Positions 25,650 through 34,550 of a stretch of DNA of 64,000 bases are shown here, in pieces. The notes below the pieces were generated by a model that ran no database searches, was not told the DNA's origin, and saw nothing but the letters and a program-made list of their open reading frames with translations. The position numbers and the translations under genes are program-made. The DNA is taken from contig JAOPTR010000002.1 of the NCBI GenBank assembly GCA_051531935.1, positions 62,001-126,000 of the forward strand, read 5' to 3'. Within the stretch, counting starts at the first letter, position 1, and each line of letters opens with the position of its first letter. The DNA comes from OCS116 sp051531935 (lineage in GTDB: Bacteria; Pseudomonadota; Alphaproteobacteria; Rhizobiales; OSC116).

Positions 25650-26138
25650 ATGCTAAATATGTCAAATAAAATTACAAAAACTAAACTAAATGATGATCAA
25701 GCAGTGCCTTACTTACCTTCTATCGGCCGTTTGCTGGGCTTTTCGAGCAAAGTTTGTAGTGAACTTTCCGAGAAAATGCTGTTACCATCTGGCCTAACAC
25801 TTAAACAATGGGTATTGTTGACGGCTTTGTGGCGTGGTGATGGTTTAACTGTCGGCGAGCTTGCGGTCTATTACCGAGCCTCAGAACCATCGACTAGCAA
25901 TCTAATCGCAAGGATGGAAAAAAAAGGCCTGTTAGTGCGCAAGCACGACAAATTAGACAGACGCCAAGTGAAAGTGTTTTTAACCGACGAGGGTAGGTCT
26001 CTTACTCATTTGGTGGATTTTTATAGCCAAGTGAACGAGGCGCTACTTGAAGGCTTTAGTGAAGCCGAAAAACAACAGTTCACTCAAATGTTAGAGCGAG
26101 TCATCGAAAACTCTCAAAAGAAAATTCAATCACTGTAA
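25650..26138 (+). CDS. MarR-family transcriptional regulator
   Basis: A 162-residue MarR-type protein: LKQWVLLTALWRGDGLTVGE, the recognition helix ASEPSTSNLIARMEKKGLL, and the wing KHDKLDRRQVKVFLTDEGR. It is divergent from the EF-hand/NOX-like operon. No ribosome-binding site precedes either possible start (25650 or 25659), and the promoter -10 sits 8 bases upstream, so the mRNA may be leaderless. Confidence 0.87.
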   Translation: MLNMSNKITKTKLNDDQAVPYLPSIGRLLGFSSKVCSELSEKMLLPSGLTLKQWVLLTALWRGDGLTVGELAVYYRASEPSTSNLIARMEKKGLLVRKHDKLDRRQVKVFLTDEGRSLTHLVDFYSQVNEALLEGFSEAEKQQFTQMLERVIENSQKKIQSL

Positions 26139-26249
26139 TTGCCTAACCTCAGATGCTCTAAGTTGTTGTTAAAAAAATGTGTATTTCCACAATGTGAAAT
26201 TGCAATAAAACATGGTAATTTACTAGACTGAAGGAAAGGAACAAGCAGT

Positions 26250-26666
26250 ATGATTGCCTACGTTACAGTCGGAGCTGATGACATTGCTCGCGCGAAACGG
26301 TTTTACTCCGCGTTCCTGCTGGCTTTGGATTACAAGCTGAACGAAGGACCCGAAGGTCTGAGTTACACGTTGAGTAGTCAACAAGGTCAGCGGGCCGCGC
26401 CGCCGGATTTCTACGTGAAACCAACCTTTGACGGGCATCCTGCTTCGGCTGGAAATGGCACTATGATCGCATTTGAGGTTAGTCGCCAAAAACAGGTTCG
26501 TGATCTTCACGCAGCCGCGCTTGCGGCAGGCGGTTCTGACGAAGGCCAACCGGGCTTTCGTGACTCATATGGGGCTCATTTTTACGTTAGCTACCTTCGC
26601 GACCCTCAAGGCAATAAAATAGCATTATTCTCCAACGATACAGACGAACCTGGGCGAGAAGGATAG
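26250..26666 (+). CDS. VOC-family (glyoxalase/bleomycin-resistance-type) protein
   Basis: A 138-residue metal-dependent-fold protein built of two beta-alpha-beta-beta-beta units: MIAYVTVGADDIARAKRFYS opens the first and GAHFYVSYLRDPQGNKIALF closes the second with the DPxGN motif. GGAAAGGA precedes the ATG. Base composition is visibly more GC-rich than its neighbours, with many GCG/GGC/CTG codons, so recent transfer is likely. Substrate unknown. Confidence 0.85.
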   Translation: MIAYVTVGADDIARAKRFYSAFLLALDYKLNEGPEGLSYTLSSQQGQRAAPPDFYVKPTFDGHPASAGNGTMIAFEVSRQKQVRDLHAAALAAGGSDEGQPGFRDSYGAHFYVSYLRDPQGNKIALFSNDTDEPGREG

Positions 26667-26848
26667 CGCTTGGTTGCGGTCGTGACGAAAACACATTGTT
26701 AGCATGTCAGAGACCTTGAAGAGGGCATAAAGGCTTGTTGGTGTAATATGGCGTAATTAGTGATTTTTTTGGCGTGGTTGACCTTGTCACTATATTTTGA
26801 ATACTATAATCTTGTAGAATACATCTTTTCACGAGCGGAGCGGTTAAG

Positions 26849-27856
26849 TTGAGTAAGCCATTAGATAAATGTAAATTCCCAAATGCCTTTTGGAATGCTT
26901 TTCGAGAGATTGGGGTGTCACCCAGTTCGATTTTGAAACAAGCCCGACTTCCAGTTTCACTAGCTCGTGATGGCAAGGCGACCTTGACAACAAATCAACT
27001 TTTTGAACTTTGGCGTGCAATTTCTGACCTAACAAAAGATAGTGGAATTGCAATTAAAATATTAAAGAGTTTAGATAAAACGGGTCATCAGTCGGCATTT
27101 GTAGCCGCATGTTATGCTTCAAATTTTCGCGATGCTATAATGAGAATTGATCGCTTCAAACGGTTAGGTTCAAATGAAAGGTTTTTATTTAGCGAAACAC
27201 CAGAGCAATTCACAATTAGTAAAATCTGGCCTTATGCGATGGAAGATGAACCTGCAATTTCAATTGATTTATCTTTTGCATTTGCTGTTGAGCTTGGTCG
27301 AAAAGGTACGGGCGAGCTGTTAAAACCGATTCGTGTAGAATATAAACGAGCAGCGGCGGAAAATGCCGAGCTTAGGGATTTTTTTGGCTGTGAAATAATT
27401 TATGGCGCACCTGAAAATAAATTAATTCTACAGGCTGATGATCTCAAGAAACCTTTTCCTGGCCATAATTTAGAATTTTTAGAACTAATAACACCTGCAT
27501 TATCCGCTATGCGCAACGACCTTGATGGTGACCTTTCGTTCGTTGAGCAGGTTAAGAATGTTTTGAAAAATAACCTCGCTAGTGGCAGGCCGCAAGTTGA
27601 TGCCATAGCTCGTGAATTGGGAACAAGCACACGTACTTTACAACGCCGTATTTTAGACGAAAAAACAACCTTTCGTGTGCTACTCAATGATGCGCGAAAG
27701 GAAATGGGGGAGCAGCTTCTGTTGGACCCATCTCTCACAATTGATGAAGTTGCGTACCTTGTAGGCTTTCAAGATACACGTTCTTTCTATCGTGCCTTTC
27801 ATGATTGGGAAGGCATTGCGCCAAAACGCTGGCGCGCCCTAAATGGGCATGATTAA
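26849..27856 (+). CDS. AraC-family transcriptional regulator
   Basis: A 335-residue regulator with an N-terminal AraC-type ligand domain of the OruR/ArgR-like type (FWNAFREIGVSPSSILKQAR, then TTNQLFELWRAISD) and a C-terminal double helix-turn-helix (VDAIARELGTSTRTLQRRIL and TIDEVAYLVGFQDTRSFYRA). The chosen start is TTG preceded by GAGCGGAGCGG; no in-frame ATG fits the fold as well. It precedes an MFS exporter and an aldo-keto reductase on the same strand, which it may control. Confidence 0.85.
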   Translation: MSKPLDKCKFPNAFWNAFREIGVSPSSILKQARLPVSLARDGKATLTTNQLFELWRAISDLTKDSGIAIKILKSLDKTGHQSAFVAACYASNFRDAIMRIDRFKRLGSNERFLFSETPEQFTISKIWPYAMEDEPAISIDLSFAFAVELGRKGTGELLKPIRVEYKRAAAENAELRDFFGCEIIYGAPENKLILQADDLKKPFPGHNLEFLELITPALSAMRNDLDGDLSFVEQVKNVLKNNLASGRPQVDAIARELGTSTRTLQRRILDEKTTFRVLLNDARKEMGEQLLLDPSLTIDEVAYLVGFQDTRSFYRAFHDWEGIAPKRWRALNGHD

Positions 27857-28055
27857 AACTACAAAACCGTAGAATATGTTTATTTAAACGATGTAAATGG
27901 CGTGATCCGTACATTTAATGGCGCGTTAGGACAATGATGTTTTTTCCTAAAAAGTTATAATCTGGCCATCGGATGGGCGCGTTTGGTTCAACTAAATGAA
28001 CAAATTGAGAATGAGCACGCCTGTCTTCATAGATATAACAAAAAGGAATTATATC

Positions 28056-29255
28056 ATGTTTTCACTTCTTAAAGACATGCGAGCTGTTGCGCTATTTTTA
28101 GCATCAACATTGACTATCTTATCCAATATACTCATTAGCCCCGCGCTACCAGCTATTGAACAAGCGTTCAGCAACACGGAAAATGTGGAACTTATGGTTC
28201 GCATGCTGGTAACAGCCCCATCACTACTTGTTGCGATTTTTGCTCCCTTCGCTGGCGCTCTTGCTGATAAGTTTGGCCGTCGTCGTCAACTATTATTTGG
28301 GATAATTCTTTTCGCAATCTCTGGCAGCGCAGGGCTATGGCTTAACTCTCTCACTGCTATCTTAATTTCGAGGTTGATATTAGGTATAGCAGTTGCATTT
28401 GTAATGACGGCACAAATTTCATTGATAGGTGTTTATTTCGCGGGTGCAGTGCGCGCGCGATTTATGGGCATGCAAATGGCCATAACAAATATAAGCGGCT
28501 TGTTTTTTGTACTATTGGCAGGCTTTCTAGTCCGTTACTCCCCATTTTCACCTTTTTCAATATACGCAATTGCATTGCTTTATTTGCCAGTCGTTTGGTT
28601 TGCTATTAAAGAACCGAATGAGGATAAAGAAGTGTCTAAAAATGCGAAAGTGGATGCTGAGGACGTTTTGGGAGAAAATGGTTGGGCGCTGACATTAGTT
28701 GCGGCAATGACAACAGCAATTTTGACATTCATAGGTTTTTATCTCATCCCGACTCAAGGGCCATTTTATCTGGCCAGTATTGGGCATCCTTCGCCAACTG
28801 CTGCCGCATCCTTGTTAGCAGTGCTGACAATATCAGGTGGCGCAATGTCACTAAATTATGGTCGCATACGCGGAGGTTTTGGGCGTTCGGGTACAGCGGT
28901 TTTTGGGTTTATATTATTTGCATTAGGCTTCGTCGGCTTTGCTGTTGCAAGTGAACTCTGGGCGGTGCTTGGAGCTGCTATTATAGTTGGCGCAGCCGCA
29001 GGTTTGTTAATTCCAATTTTCATAAGTTTTGGGCTTGATATCGCACCGTTGGCTCTGCGAGGTTTTGCTTCTGGCATTTTAACATCTGCAGTCTTTATGG
29101 GGCAATTTCTCTCACCGATAACCAGTCATTCGTTAATTCTGGAGGTTGGTTATAAAACCACTTTTGGTTTAACGGCAGGCATGTTTGCGTTTTTGGCTTG
29201 TGTAGCTCATTTTGTTTTTCGGGCTCGGCCAATGGCGCAAACTCAGTTCAATTAG
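28056..29255 (+). CDS. MFS transporter (drug/metabolite efflux type)
   Basis: A 399-residue inner-membrane antiporter with about twelve helices and the loop 2-3 motif GALADKFGRRRQLL typical of the major facilitator superfamily. AAAGGAATT sits just before the ATG at 28056, so this start is preferred to the upstream ATG at 27996. It follows an AraC regulator and precedes an aldo-keto reductase; together they look like a small detoxification cassette. The substrate cannot be predicted. Confidence 0.88.
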   Translation: MFSLLKDMRAVALFLASTLTILSNILISPALPAIEQAFSNTENVELMVRMLVTAPSLLVAIFAPFAGALADKFGRRRQLLFGIILFAISGSAGLWLNSLTAILISRLILGIAVAFVMTAQISLIGVYFAGAVRARFMGMQMAITNISGLFFVLLAGFLVRYSPFSPFSIYAIALLYLPVVWFAIKEPNEDKEVSKNAKVDAEDVLGENGWALTLVAAMTTAILTFIGFYLIPTQGPFYLASIGHPSPTAAASLLAVLTISGGAMSLNYGRIRGGFGRSGTAVFGFILFALGFVGFAVASELWAVLGAAIIVGAAAGLLIPIFISFGLDIAPLALRGFASGILTSAVFMGQFLSPITSHSLILEVGYKTTFGLTAGMFAFLACVAHFVFRARPMAQTQFN

Positions 29256-29404
29256 GCGCGTAATTTTTGTCACTTTCCATTCAGAAAAAACAAAATGAAT
29301 TGGCGTATTTTGTGAAAATATCGGCGGGCTTGGTGATAGATGCACCGCTTTAGAATGAGTAAGTTAGTCGGGCAATAGTAGATTTTACAAACGGAGATAT
29401 AATA

Positions 29405-30436
29405 ATGAAATACCGTAATTTAGGCAAAACCGGCATAAAGGTTAGCCCTTATTGTCTCGGCACAATGATGTTTGGTAGGTTTGGTAATAATGATCAGGAT
29501 GATGCAGTTCGTATCATTCACAAAGCCTTAGATTCAGGAATTAACTTTGTTGATACAGCGGATGCTTATAGTTTTGGCGATTCTGAGGAAATTGTCGGCA
29601 AGGCGCTTAAAGGCCGACGCGATAAAATTGTGCTGGCGACCAAAGCAAGTTTGCCAATGGGCGATGATCCAAACCAACAAGGCAATTCGAGACGTTGGAT
29701 TGTGCAAGCGGTCGAAAATTCATTGAAGCGTTTGCAAACCGATTATATCGACCTTTTTCAAATTCATAGACCATCTCCCGATACTGATATAGAAGAAACC
29801 TTATCAGTCTTGACAGATTTGATGCGAGCAGGAAAGATCAGAGCAATTGGTTCTTCTACCTTTCCCGTATCTGAAATTATAGAAGCGCAATGGGTATCAG
29901 AAAAACGTGGGTTGGCACGGTTCCGCACAGAACAACCGCCATATTCTATCATGAACCGTAGCATCGAACGCGAGGTTTTGCCAACGGCTCAAAGTTATGG
30001 AATGGGCACTATGGTTTGGAGCCCGCTAGCGATGGGTATGCTAACTGGCCGTTACCGTAAGGATCAACCGCAGCCCGATAGCATGCGGGTTAAGCGTTTC
30101 CCTAATCAAATGTCCGATGAAAGACGATTTGATGTCATCGAACAGCTTATTCCTCTTGCTGAACAAGCAGGGCTGCCGATGACGCATATGGCAATGGCAT
30201 TTGTTATGGCACATCCAGCCGTAACATCAGCGCTGATTGGTCCGCGCAAGATGGAGCACCTTGATGATTTATTGGCAAGTGTCGAAGTCAGCCTTAGTGA
30301 CGAAATTTTAGATCGCATTGACGCCATAGTGCCGCCAGGAACAGATGTTGGCCCAATTGAAGCCAATTATAACCCACCTTCTGTTACGGAAACAAGTTTG
30401 CGCCGACGTGTTTTGACAGATCGTTCAGCTGCTTAA
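29405..30436 (+). CDS. aldo/keto reductase
   Basis: A 343-residue NADPH-dependent carbonyl reductase with a TIM-barrel. The opening MKYRNLGKTGIKVSPYCLG is typical; the catalytic Asp/Tyr motif reads FVDTADAYSFGDSEE, the Lys lies in LATKAS, and the His in LFQIHRPSPD. The C-terminal nucleotide site includes SALIGPRKMEHL. It lies 149 bases after the MFS gene on the same strand and ends before a hairpin at 30479-30510. Confidence 0.92.
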   Translation: MKYRNLGKTGIKVSPYCLGTMMFGRFGNNDQDDAVRIIHKALDSGINFVDTADAYSFGDSEEIVGKALKGRRDKIVLATKASLPMGDDPNQQGNSRRWIVQAVENSLKRLQTDYIDLFQIHRPSPDTDIEETLSVLTDLMRAGKIRAIGSSTFPVSEIIEAQWVSEKRGLARFRTEQPPYSIMNRSIEREVLPTAQSYGMGTMVWSPLAMGMLTGRYRKDQPQPDSMRVKRFPNQMSDERRFDVIEQLIPLAEQAGLPMTHMAMAFVMAHPAVTSALIGPRKMEHLDDLLASVEVSLSDEILDRIDAIVPPGTDVGPIEANYNPPSVTETSLRRRVLTDRSAA

Positions 30437-30478
30437 GTATAAAGGACATATGTCTTGTAAAACTTAAACATCTAAATT

Positions 30479-30510
30479 CTAGCTAAGTGTGTTTTAACTC
30501 ACTTAGCTAG
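30479..30510. terminator. hairpin between convergent aldo-keto reductase and reductase genes
   Basis: Perfect 11-bp stem CTAGCTAAGTG / CACTTAGCTAG around a 10-nt loop that can itself fold (GTTTTAAC). No T-run follows on either strand, so it may terminate weakly or protect 3' ends of the two converging messages. Confidence 0.5.
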
Positions 30511-30568
30511 ATGGCGCGTTCATTAAGTTAAATTTATGTTGTGTCTTGTCCTAGAGGTTAAAGAGGTT

Positions 30569-31507
30569 TTATTTCAACGTAGTTTGCAATGCTCTTCTTA
30601 GGTTTGGCGTCTCAATACTCTGAGATTCCGCATAGTCGAGCAATGCTTGGCAAGTGGTAATCATATCTTGTTCATTGCTGTGGCTTTCTGCCATTGTTCT
30701 TAAAGGCTTGTAAAATTTCCACGCAAGCCCTAGTGCAGAAGCACCTACCCAAGTGGGAAGTTTTATCATAGCTATTTCAGATTTATGCAACTTGATATCT
30801 ACATTTCGAGCGAGTAACAAAGGCAATAGCTCTCTGGCATTTAAAATGACGTTATTACGATGTACTGAAGAACTAAACACCTTAGAAATAGAACCCGAAA
30901 GTAGCTGTTCTGTGTGCAAGGCTCCGTTCATTATAAAATGCACAAATAACCAGCCGCGAAAATCTTTTTCTTCGACTATACTAAAACCAGCCTTGGCGAA
31001 CATATCTCTTGTGGCCGTTTCTCTACTCGTAAGTTCTTGCCCAAAGCTCCCAAAGGTGATTTTTGTGGTTAGAATACTACGTAATTTGCCGTTAGGAAAA
31101 CCACCACCTGATTGCGGGAAACCCCAGACAACTTGTTCGGTCGGAAATGCTGAAGTGGCTTCTTCAGGGTCCATCCAAAAATTATTGAAGATGAAAATGG
31201 TCGCATTTCCAAGCCTCGGGGCTAAATATTTTGCGGCCGAAGCGAAACTGTGATGAGATACACTGACAATAATGAGGTCGTAATCATTATCTTTTTGAAG
31301 GTTGTCAGTTAATTTTGTGGGTAGGGTTTCGGTTACTGTTTTGTTAGAACCTTTGCGTCTGGGGTCATAAATTTCCACATCAACACTTGTCCCATATTCT
31401 TCTATGCGGTGCGGCCTTACAAAATATTCAACTTCATGCCCTGCATTAGCAAGAGCCCAGCCATAAGTGGTGGCAATAACACCACGCCCAAACATTAAAA
31501 TTTTCAT
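30569..31507 (-). CDS. ketopantoate reductase (ApbA/PanE)-like oxidoreductase
   Basis: A 312-residue NAD(P)-dependent protein. The Rossmann motif is MKILMFGRGVIATTYGWALA, and strand 2 ends FVRPHR, favouring NADP. The ApbA C-terminal helical domain follows, but without the tight match expected of a biosynthetic PanE. Similar proteins are often annotated as 2-dehydropantoate 2-reductase although their substrates differ. It precedes nothing on its strand; a TetR gene lies 115 bases upstream and may control it. Confidence 0.78.
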   Translation of the reverse strand: MKILMFGRGVIATTYGWALANAGHEVEYFVRPHRIEEYGTSVDVEIYDPRRKGSNKTVTETLPTKLTDNLQKDNDYDLIIVSVSHHSFASAAKYLAPRLGNATIFIFNNFWMDPEEATSAFPTEQVVWGFPQSGGGFPNGKLRSILTTKITFGSFGQELTSRETATRDMFAKAGFSIVEEKDFRGWLFVHFIMNGALHTEQLLSGSISKVFSSSVHRNNVILNARELLPLLLARNVDIKLHKSEIAMIKLPTWVGASALGLAWKFYKPLRTMAESHSNEQDMITTCQALLDYAESQSIETPNLRRALQTTLK

Positions 31508-31622
31508 TATTCATACCTTTATCTACATAAGTGAACTATACATACATAACTTACTTGTTAAGATAACAAGTATTACAGGGAGGATAATGCCTCCAATTAT
31601 AAATAATGAATTTGTTGGTTAA

Positions 31623-32234
31623 TTATGGGGCGGCAATGCCGTGCAATATAAATTGAGTTAACTCGTCGCCCGCTGTTTTTACGTCAATGCCTTTATCGCT
31701 AAGAGCGAGGCGTGTTACATTGCATATTGTCTCTATCAAAATCAAACTGAGCACTTTGGGGTTTATGTTTTTTCTGATGTATTTTTCATTTATGCCGTGA
31801 GTGATGTCTCGTTCAATATTTGCAATGATCAGCTTACGAAATTGAGATAATTCAGCAAATGTCTGAAATTTTTCACTTTTGTCGGCAAGCACAATAAGCA
31901 AAATACGCGCATAAACAGAATCTTTATCTGGCATACTAAACGTATTTTGCATGGTTTGTGAAATTCCAGATATACTTCTCTTATGTGTAGGGATAGAAAA
32001 ATTAGATTCGAACTCGGTGATCATGAATTTCACGAGTTCTTTTTGAAAGTTATTTTTGGTTCCAAAATAATGGGTAGGTAGTCCACGGCTATATCCGGCG
32101 AGTATACCAACATCCGCCAAGGAATAACCATCAAAACCTTGTTCTGCAGTTAGTTCAATTCCAGATTCAAAAAGCCGTCTCTCGGCTTGTTCACGTCGTT
32201 CAACCTGAGTTCTTTTTTTCATACTATTTACCAT
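31623..32234 (-). CDS. TetR-family transcriptional regulator
   Basis: A 203-residue regulator with an N-terminal helix-turn-helix: RRLFESGIELTAEQGFDGYS, SLADVGILAGYSRGLPTHYF, then GTKNNFQKELV. The C-terminal half is helical and variable. The start may be four codons later at 32222 (MKKRTQVERR). It lies just upstream of the ketopantoate-reductase-like gene on the same strand, with a 115-base gap. Confidence 0.85.
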   Translation of the reverse strand: MVNSMKKRTQVERREQAERRLFESGIELTAEQGFDGYSLADVGILAGYSRGLPTHYFGTKNNFQKELVKFMITEFESNFSIPTHKRSISGISQTMQNTFSMPDKDSVYARILLIVLADKSEKFQTFAELSQFRKLIIANIERDITHGINEKYIRKNINPKVLSLILIETICNVTRLALSDKGIDVKTAGDELTQFILHGIAAP

Positions 32235-32565
32235 ACAATTTGCACATGCTTTTTGTTCAATGTAATAATCTATTGGTAAAAGTCCAAATTATTTTTTGAA
32301 AATAATAAAAAGTTACATATATAGTCAATTTGCTTTAAGTGACATTATTTTCCAAGTAATTTCTAGTCCCATTTAAGATATGAGTGAGTATTTAGGGCAT
32401 CATTTTCACCGATTTCACCTTATACAGTTTCAAAATATTTCTGCATTCACCTTACCTAGTTTTAGTTGCAAAAATCTCTCAAGAAGAGGGGCAAGTTCTT
32501 ATAAGGTATTATATGTTTATTCGTCGTGGCAATGGCGTTATTAGCAACTCAGCTTCTCGTAATCT
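32235..32565. other. AT-rich intergenic region, no gene seen
   Basis: These 330 bases between the TetR start and the end of an NTF2-like gene are strongly AT-rich with stop codons in all frames. They should hold the tetR promoter on the minus strand, but no clear operator dyad was identified. Confidence 0.5.
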
Positions 32566-32967
32566 TTAGCTTGGTTTAAATTTATCGGGAATGGGATTAA
32601 TTTCTTCCATATACGCGTCTTCTTCGGGCGTAGCTTCAAATTTAAATTCAATGGATTTAACAAGGTGGTCAGTTATTGTTACTAGCATTTTTACTGCACC
32701 ATTATGAAAATAATCACGTTGGATATCAACAGTCTGAACATCCACATCTATTATGAACACGTCACCTATATGCACCACATCCAAAATTTTTGCTTCAATA
32801 TAAACCGATAATTTCTCAAGATGTTGGCAATATTGCTCAAAATCGTAACCCTTAACCCGTGGGCTAAAAAACACAAAATCTGGAGATATTGCATCAGTTA
32901 TCGCGCGCAGTTTCTGGCTTCTTAAACTACGAGCCATGTATTCAGCTAATTCACGATCTGAATTCAT
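32566..32967 (-). CDS. NTF2/SnoaL-like small protein (paralogue A)
   Basis: A 133-residue protein, start ATG at 32967 behind GGGGTGGCA. It has the alpha-then-beta outline of the NTF2-like fold: LAEYMARSLRSQKLRAITDA, ISPDFVFFSPRVKGYDFEQY, then four hydrophobic strands (VFIIDVDVQTVDI, MLVTITDHLVKSIEFKF) and an acidic tail. The same pattern recurs in the divergent gene at 33225 (VSPSFSFFLNLGEKQDFDQF; LIVQNNLITQVSINY). No signal peptide. Substrate or partner unknown. Confidence 0.65.
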   Translation of the reverse strand: MNSDRELAEYMARSLRSQKLRAITDAISPDFVFFSPRVKGYDFEQYCQHLEKLSVYIEAKILDVVHIGDVFIIDVDVQTVDIQRDYFHNGAVKMLVTITDHLVKSIEFKFEATPEEDAYMEEINPIPDKFKPS

Positions 32968-33224
32968 TGCCACCCCACAAACACTAGATTTTTGTTGAAT
33001 TTAATATCATTTTTAATATAGGTCAAGCTATCAGGAGTATAATTTCATTAGGCTTTAACTCATTCGCATGCAACTTGTCGTGTGTAATTAAAAGAATTTT
33101 TTGCACCATTTTACGTTTAAAAAACTCTGCATAAGCGATGCACGGGTAAATTATTTACTTTTTGCCAATAAACTTTTGTAGTAGTTCTAATCTAATCAAT
33201 CCGATCTTTAAGTGGGGGCACTCA

Positions 33225-33620
33225 ATGTCAGATAATCTAAAACTTATAAAATATTTCCTTAAGGAATTTCGCGCCAACAGTTCTCATAATCTGTCAAACG
33301 TGGTTTCTCCATCATTTTCGTTCTTTTTAAATTTAGGTGAAAAGCAAGATTTTGATCAATTCACAGCCAGAATGCAGCTCATAACAACTGCCTCAAACGC
33401 AGTAATCAGCGAATTAACAAGCGAAGATGACATCCACTTCTATTTTGATTTCGAAGTTACCTTGGCTCCACCTAACGATGAGGTAAAATCACATGGTTTT
33501 ACCCAGCTCATCGTCCAAAATAACCTCATTACCCAAGTCTCAATAAACTATATGAGCAGCGAAGAAGAATTTGAGGAATTTCAAAAATTGATAAAAGACA
33601 GCTCGACAGTTTTGCTATGA
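33225..33620 (+). CDS. NTF2/SnoaL-like small protein (paralogue B)
   Basis: A 131-residue protein starting MSDNLKLIKYFLKEFRANSS at the ATG behind GTGGGGGCA; a TTG at 33162 further upstream is disfavoured. It aligns by eye with the divergent paralogue A along its length: an N-terminal helix, VSPSFSFFLNLGEKQDFDQF, a central helix, paired strands and an acidic EEEFEEF tail. Its function is unknown. Its 3' end abuts decayed sequence. Confidence 0.65.
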   Translation: MSDNLKLIKYFLKEFRANSSHNLSNVVSPSFSFFLNLGEKQDFDQFTARMQLITTASNAVISELTSEDDIHFYFDFEVTLAPPNDEVKSHGFTQLIVQNNLITQVSINYMSSEEEFEEFQKLIKDSSTVLL

Positions 33621-33779
33621 TCTCATTGATGTATGTTAATGCTGAAACTATGTACTGGCACTCAACCCCAATTGCCAAGCCATCAAATTGATCAATGCTA
33701 GACAATTCAGTCACTGGTTCGTGGTCACCTAATTCCGTAAAACCACACTCATGGTGCAAAACCTTAGTATCAGTTTTTA

Positions 33780-34091
33780 AAAATCGCGAAGAGCTATACA
33801 ACAAATGATGTCAATCTCTGGTGGCTAGATATTAAAGATCAGGCCGCTAAATTTCTCGTTTCTGGTTATACTGCAATTGGAACAAAATCAAGTTCAGTAC
33901 CCACTAGCTCAGCGGCTGATTATAAAGATGGTTTAGCAGGTAGAATGTTGTCAAAATTAAATGGCACTACCTGAACATCTTCATCATTGGATGGTGCATT
34001 CTATGGCTCTGGTGCTGCGAAAATCGGCGGAACTGGCAAGTTTGAAGATCCAACTGCTGTTGGCGTGTTCGGTTTTATTGCTAAAAAATAA
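33780..34091 (+). pseudogene. 3' remnant of a TbpB-like (transferrin-binding-type) lipoprotein gene
   Basis: One frame reads SYTTNDVNLWWLDIKDQAAK and so on to GRMLSKLNGTT, meets an in-frame TGA at 33972-33974, and resumes TSSSLDGAFYGSGAAKIGGT then GVFGFIAKK before a proper stop at 34089. The GAFYG...GG...GVFG ending is the hallmark of the C-terminal beta-barrel of TbpB-like surface lipoproteins. The 5' part is absent. This is a relic with a premature stop. Confidence 0.6.
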
Positions 34092-34204
34092 CAAAACTAG
34101 GTTTAAGCTCCATAATGCCACGTGGAGCTTAATCTTTGTTTGATAATCAGGCTATTGCCGACTCATTGCTTTGTGCCTATGGTTCGGGTTTATCTGAGGT
34201 GTGA

Positions 34205-34492
34205 ATGCACGACTTTCTTTTTAGTACACTTGTAATAATTTTCATTCCCACCTCGATATTGTTATTGATTGGGATCGTTAATTTTTTTCGAGCCGAACAA
34301 CACACCCTATTACACGGTAAAAATCGCTTTTCCACCGTGGGCAGGTTGTTGTTTGGTGAGGGTTATAACGCACAAGGTATGACTTATCATAAAACTAGCA
34401 TTACTTACATCAAATGTGTTGGCATTGGGATGGCCTTCTTTTTACTAAATTTTCTCTTATTACTTTACTTTGCGCCTAATTCACCCCTTTAA
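34205..34492 (+). CDS. small two-helix membrane protein, hypothetical
   Basis: A 95-residue protein with two membrane helices, about residues 5-27 (FSTLVIIFIPTSILLLIGIV) and about 70-90 (CVGIGMAFFLLNFLLLLYFA), joined by a basic, Gly-containing loop (LHGKNRFSTVGRLLFGEGYN). The gene ends eight bases before a hairpin. No family was recognised. Clear membrane topology supports a real gene. Confidence 0.6.
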   Translation: MHDFLFSTLVIIFIPTSILLLIGIVNFFRAEQHTLLHGKNRFSTVGRLLFGEGYNAQGMTYHKTSITYIKCVGIGMAFFLLNFLLLLYFAPNSPL

Positions 34493-34499
34493 CATTTAG

Positions 34500-34528
34500 A
34501 GAGCCCTCCGCACTAAACGGAAGGCTCT
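34500..34528. terminator. bidirectional hairpin between convergent genes
   Basis: AGAGCCCTCCG pairs with CGGAAGGCTCT around a 7-nt loop; the imperfect pair is a G-U on the minus strand and a mismatch on the plus strand. ACATTT and AAATGT flanks can extend the stem. It lies between the small membrane protein gene and the convergent lipoprotein gene. Confidence 0.55.
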
Positions 34529-34550
34529 AAAATGTCATAATCGGTTGGAT

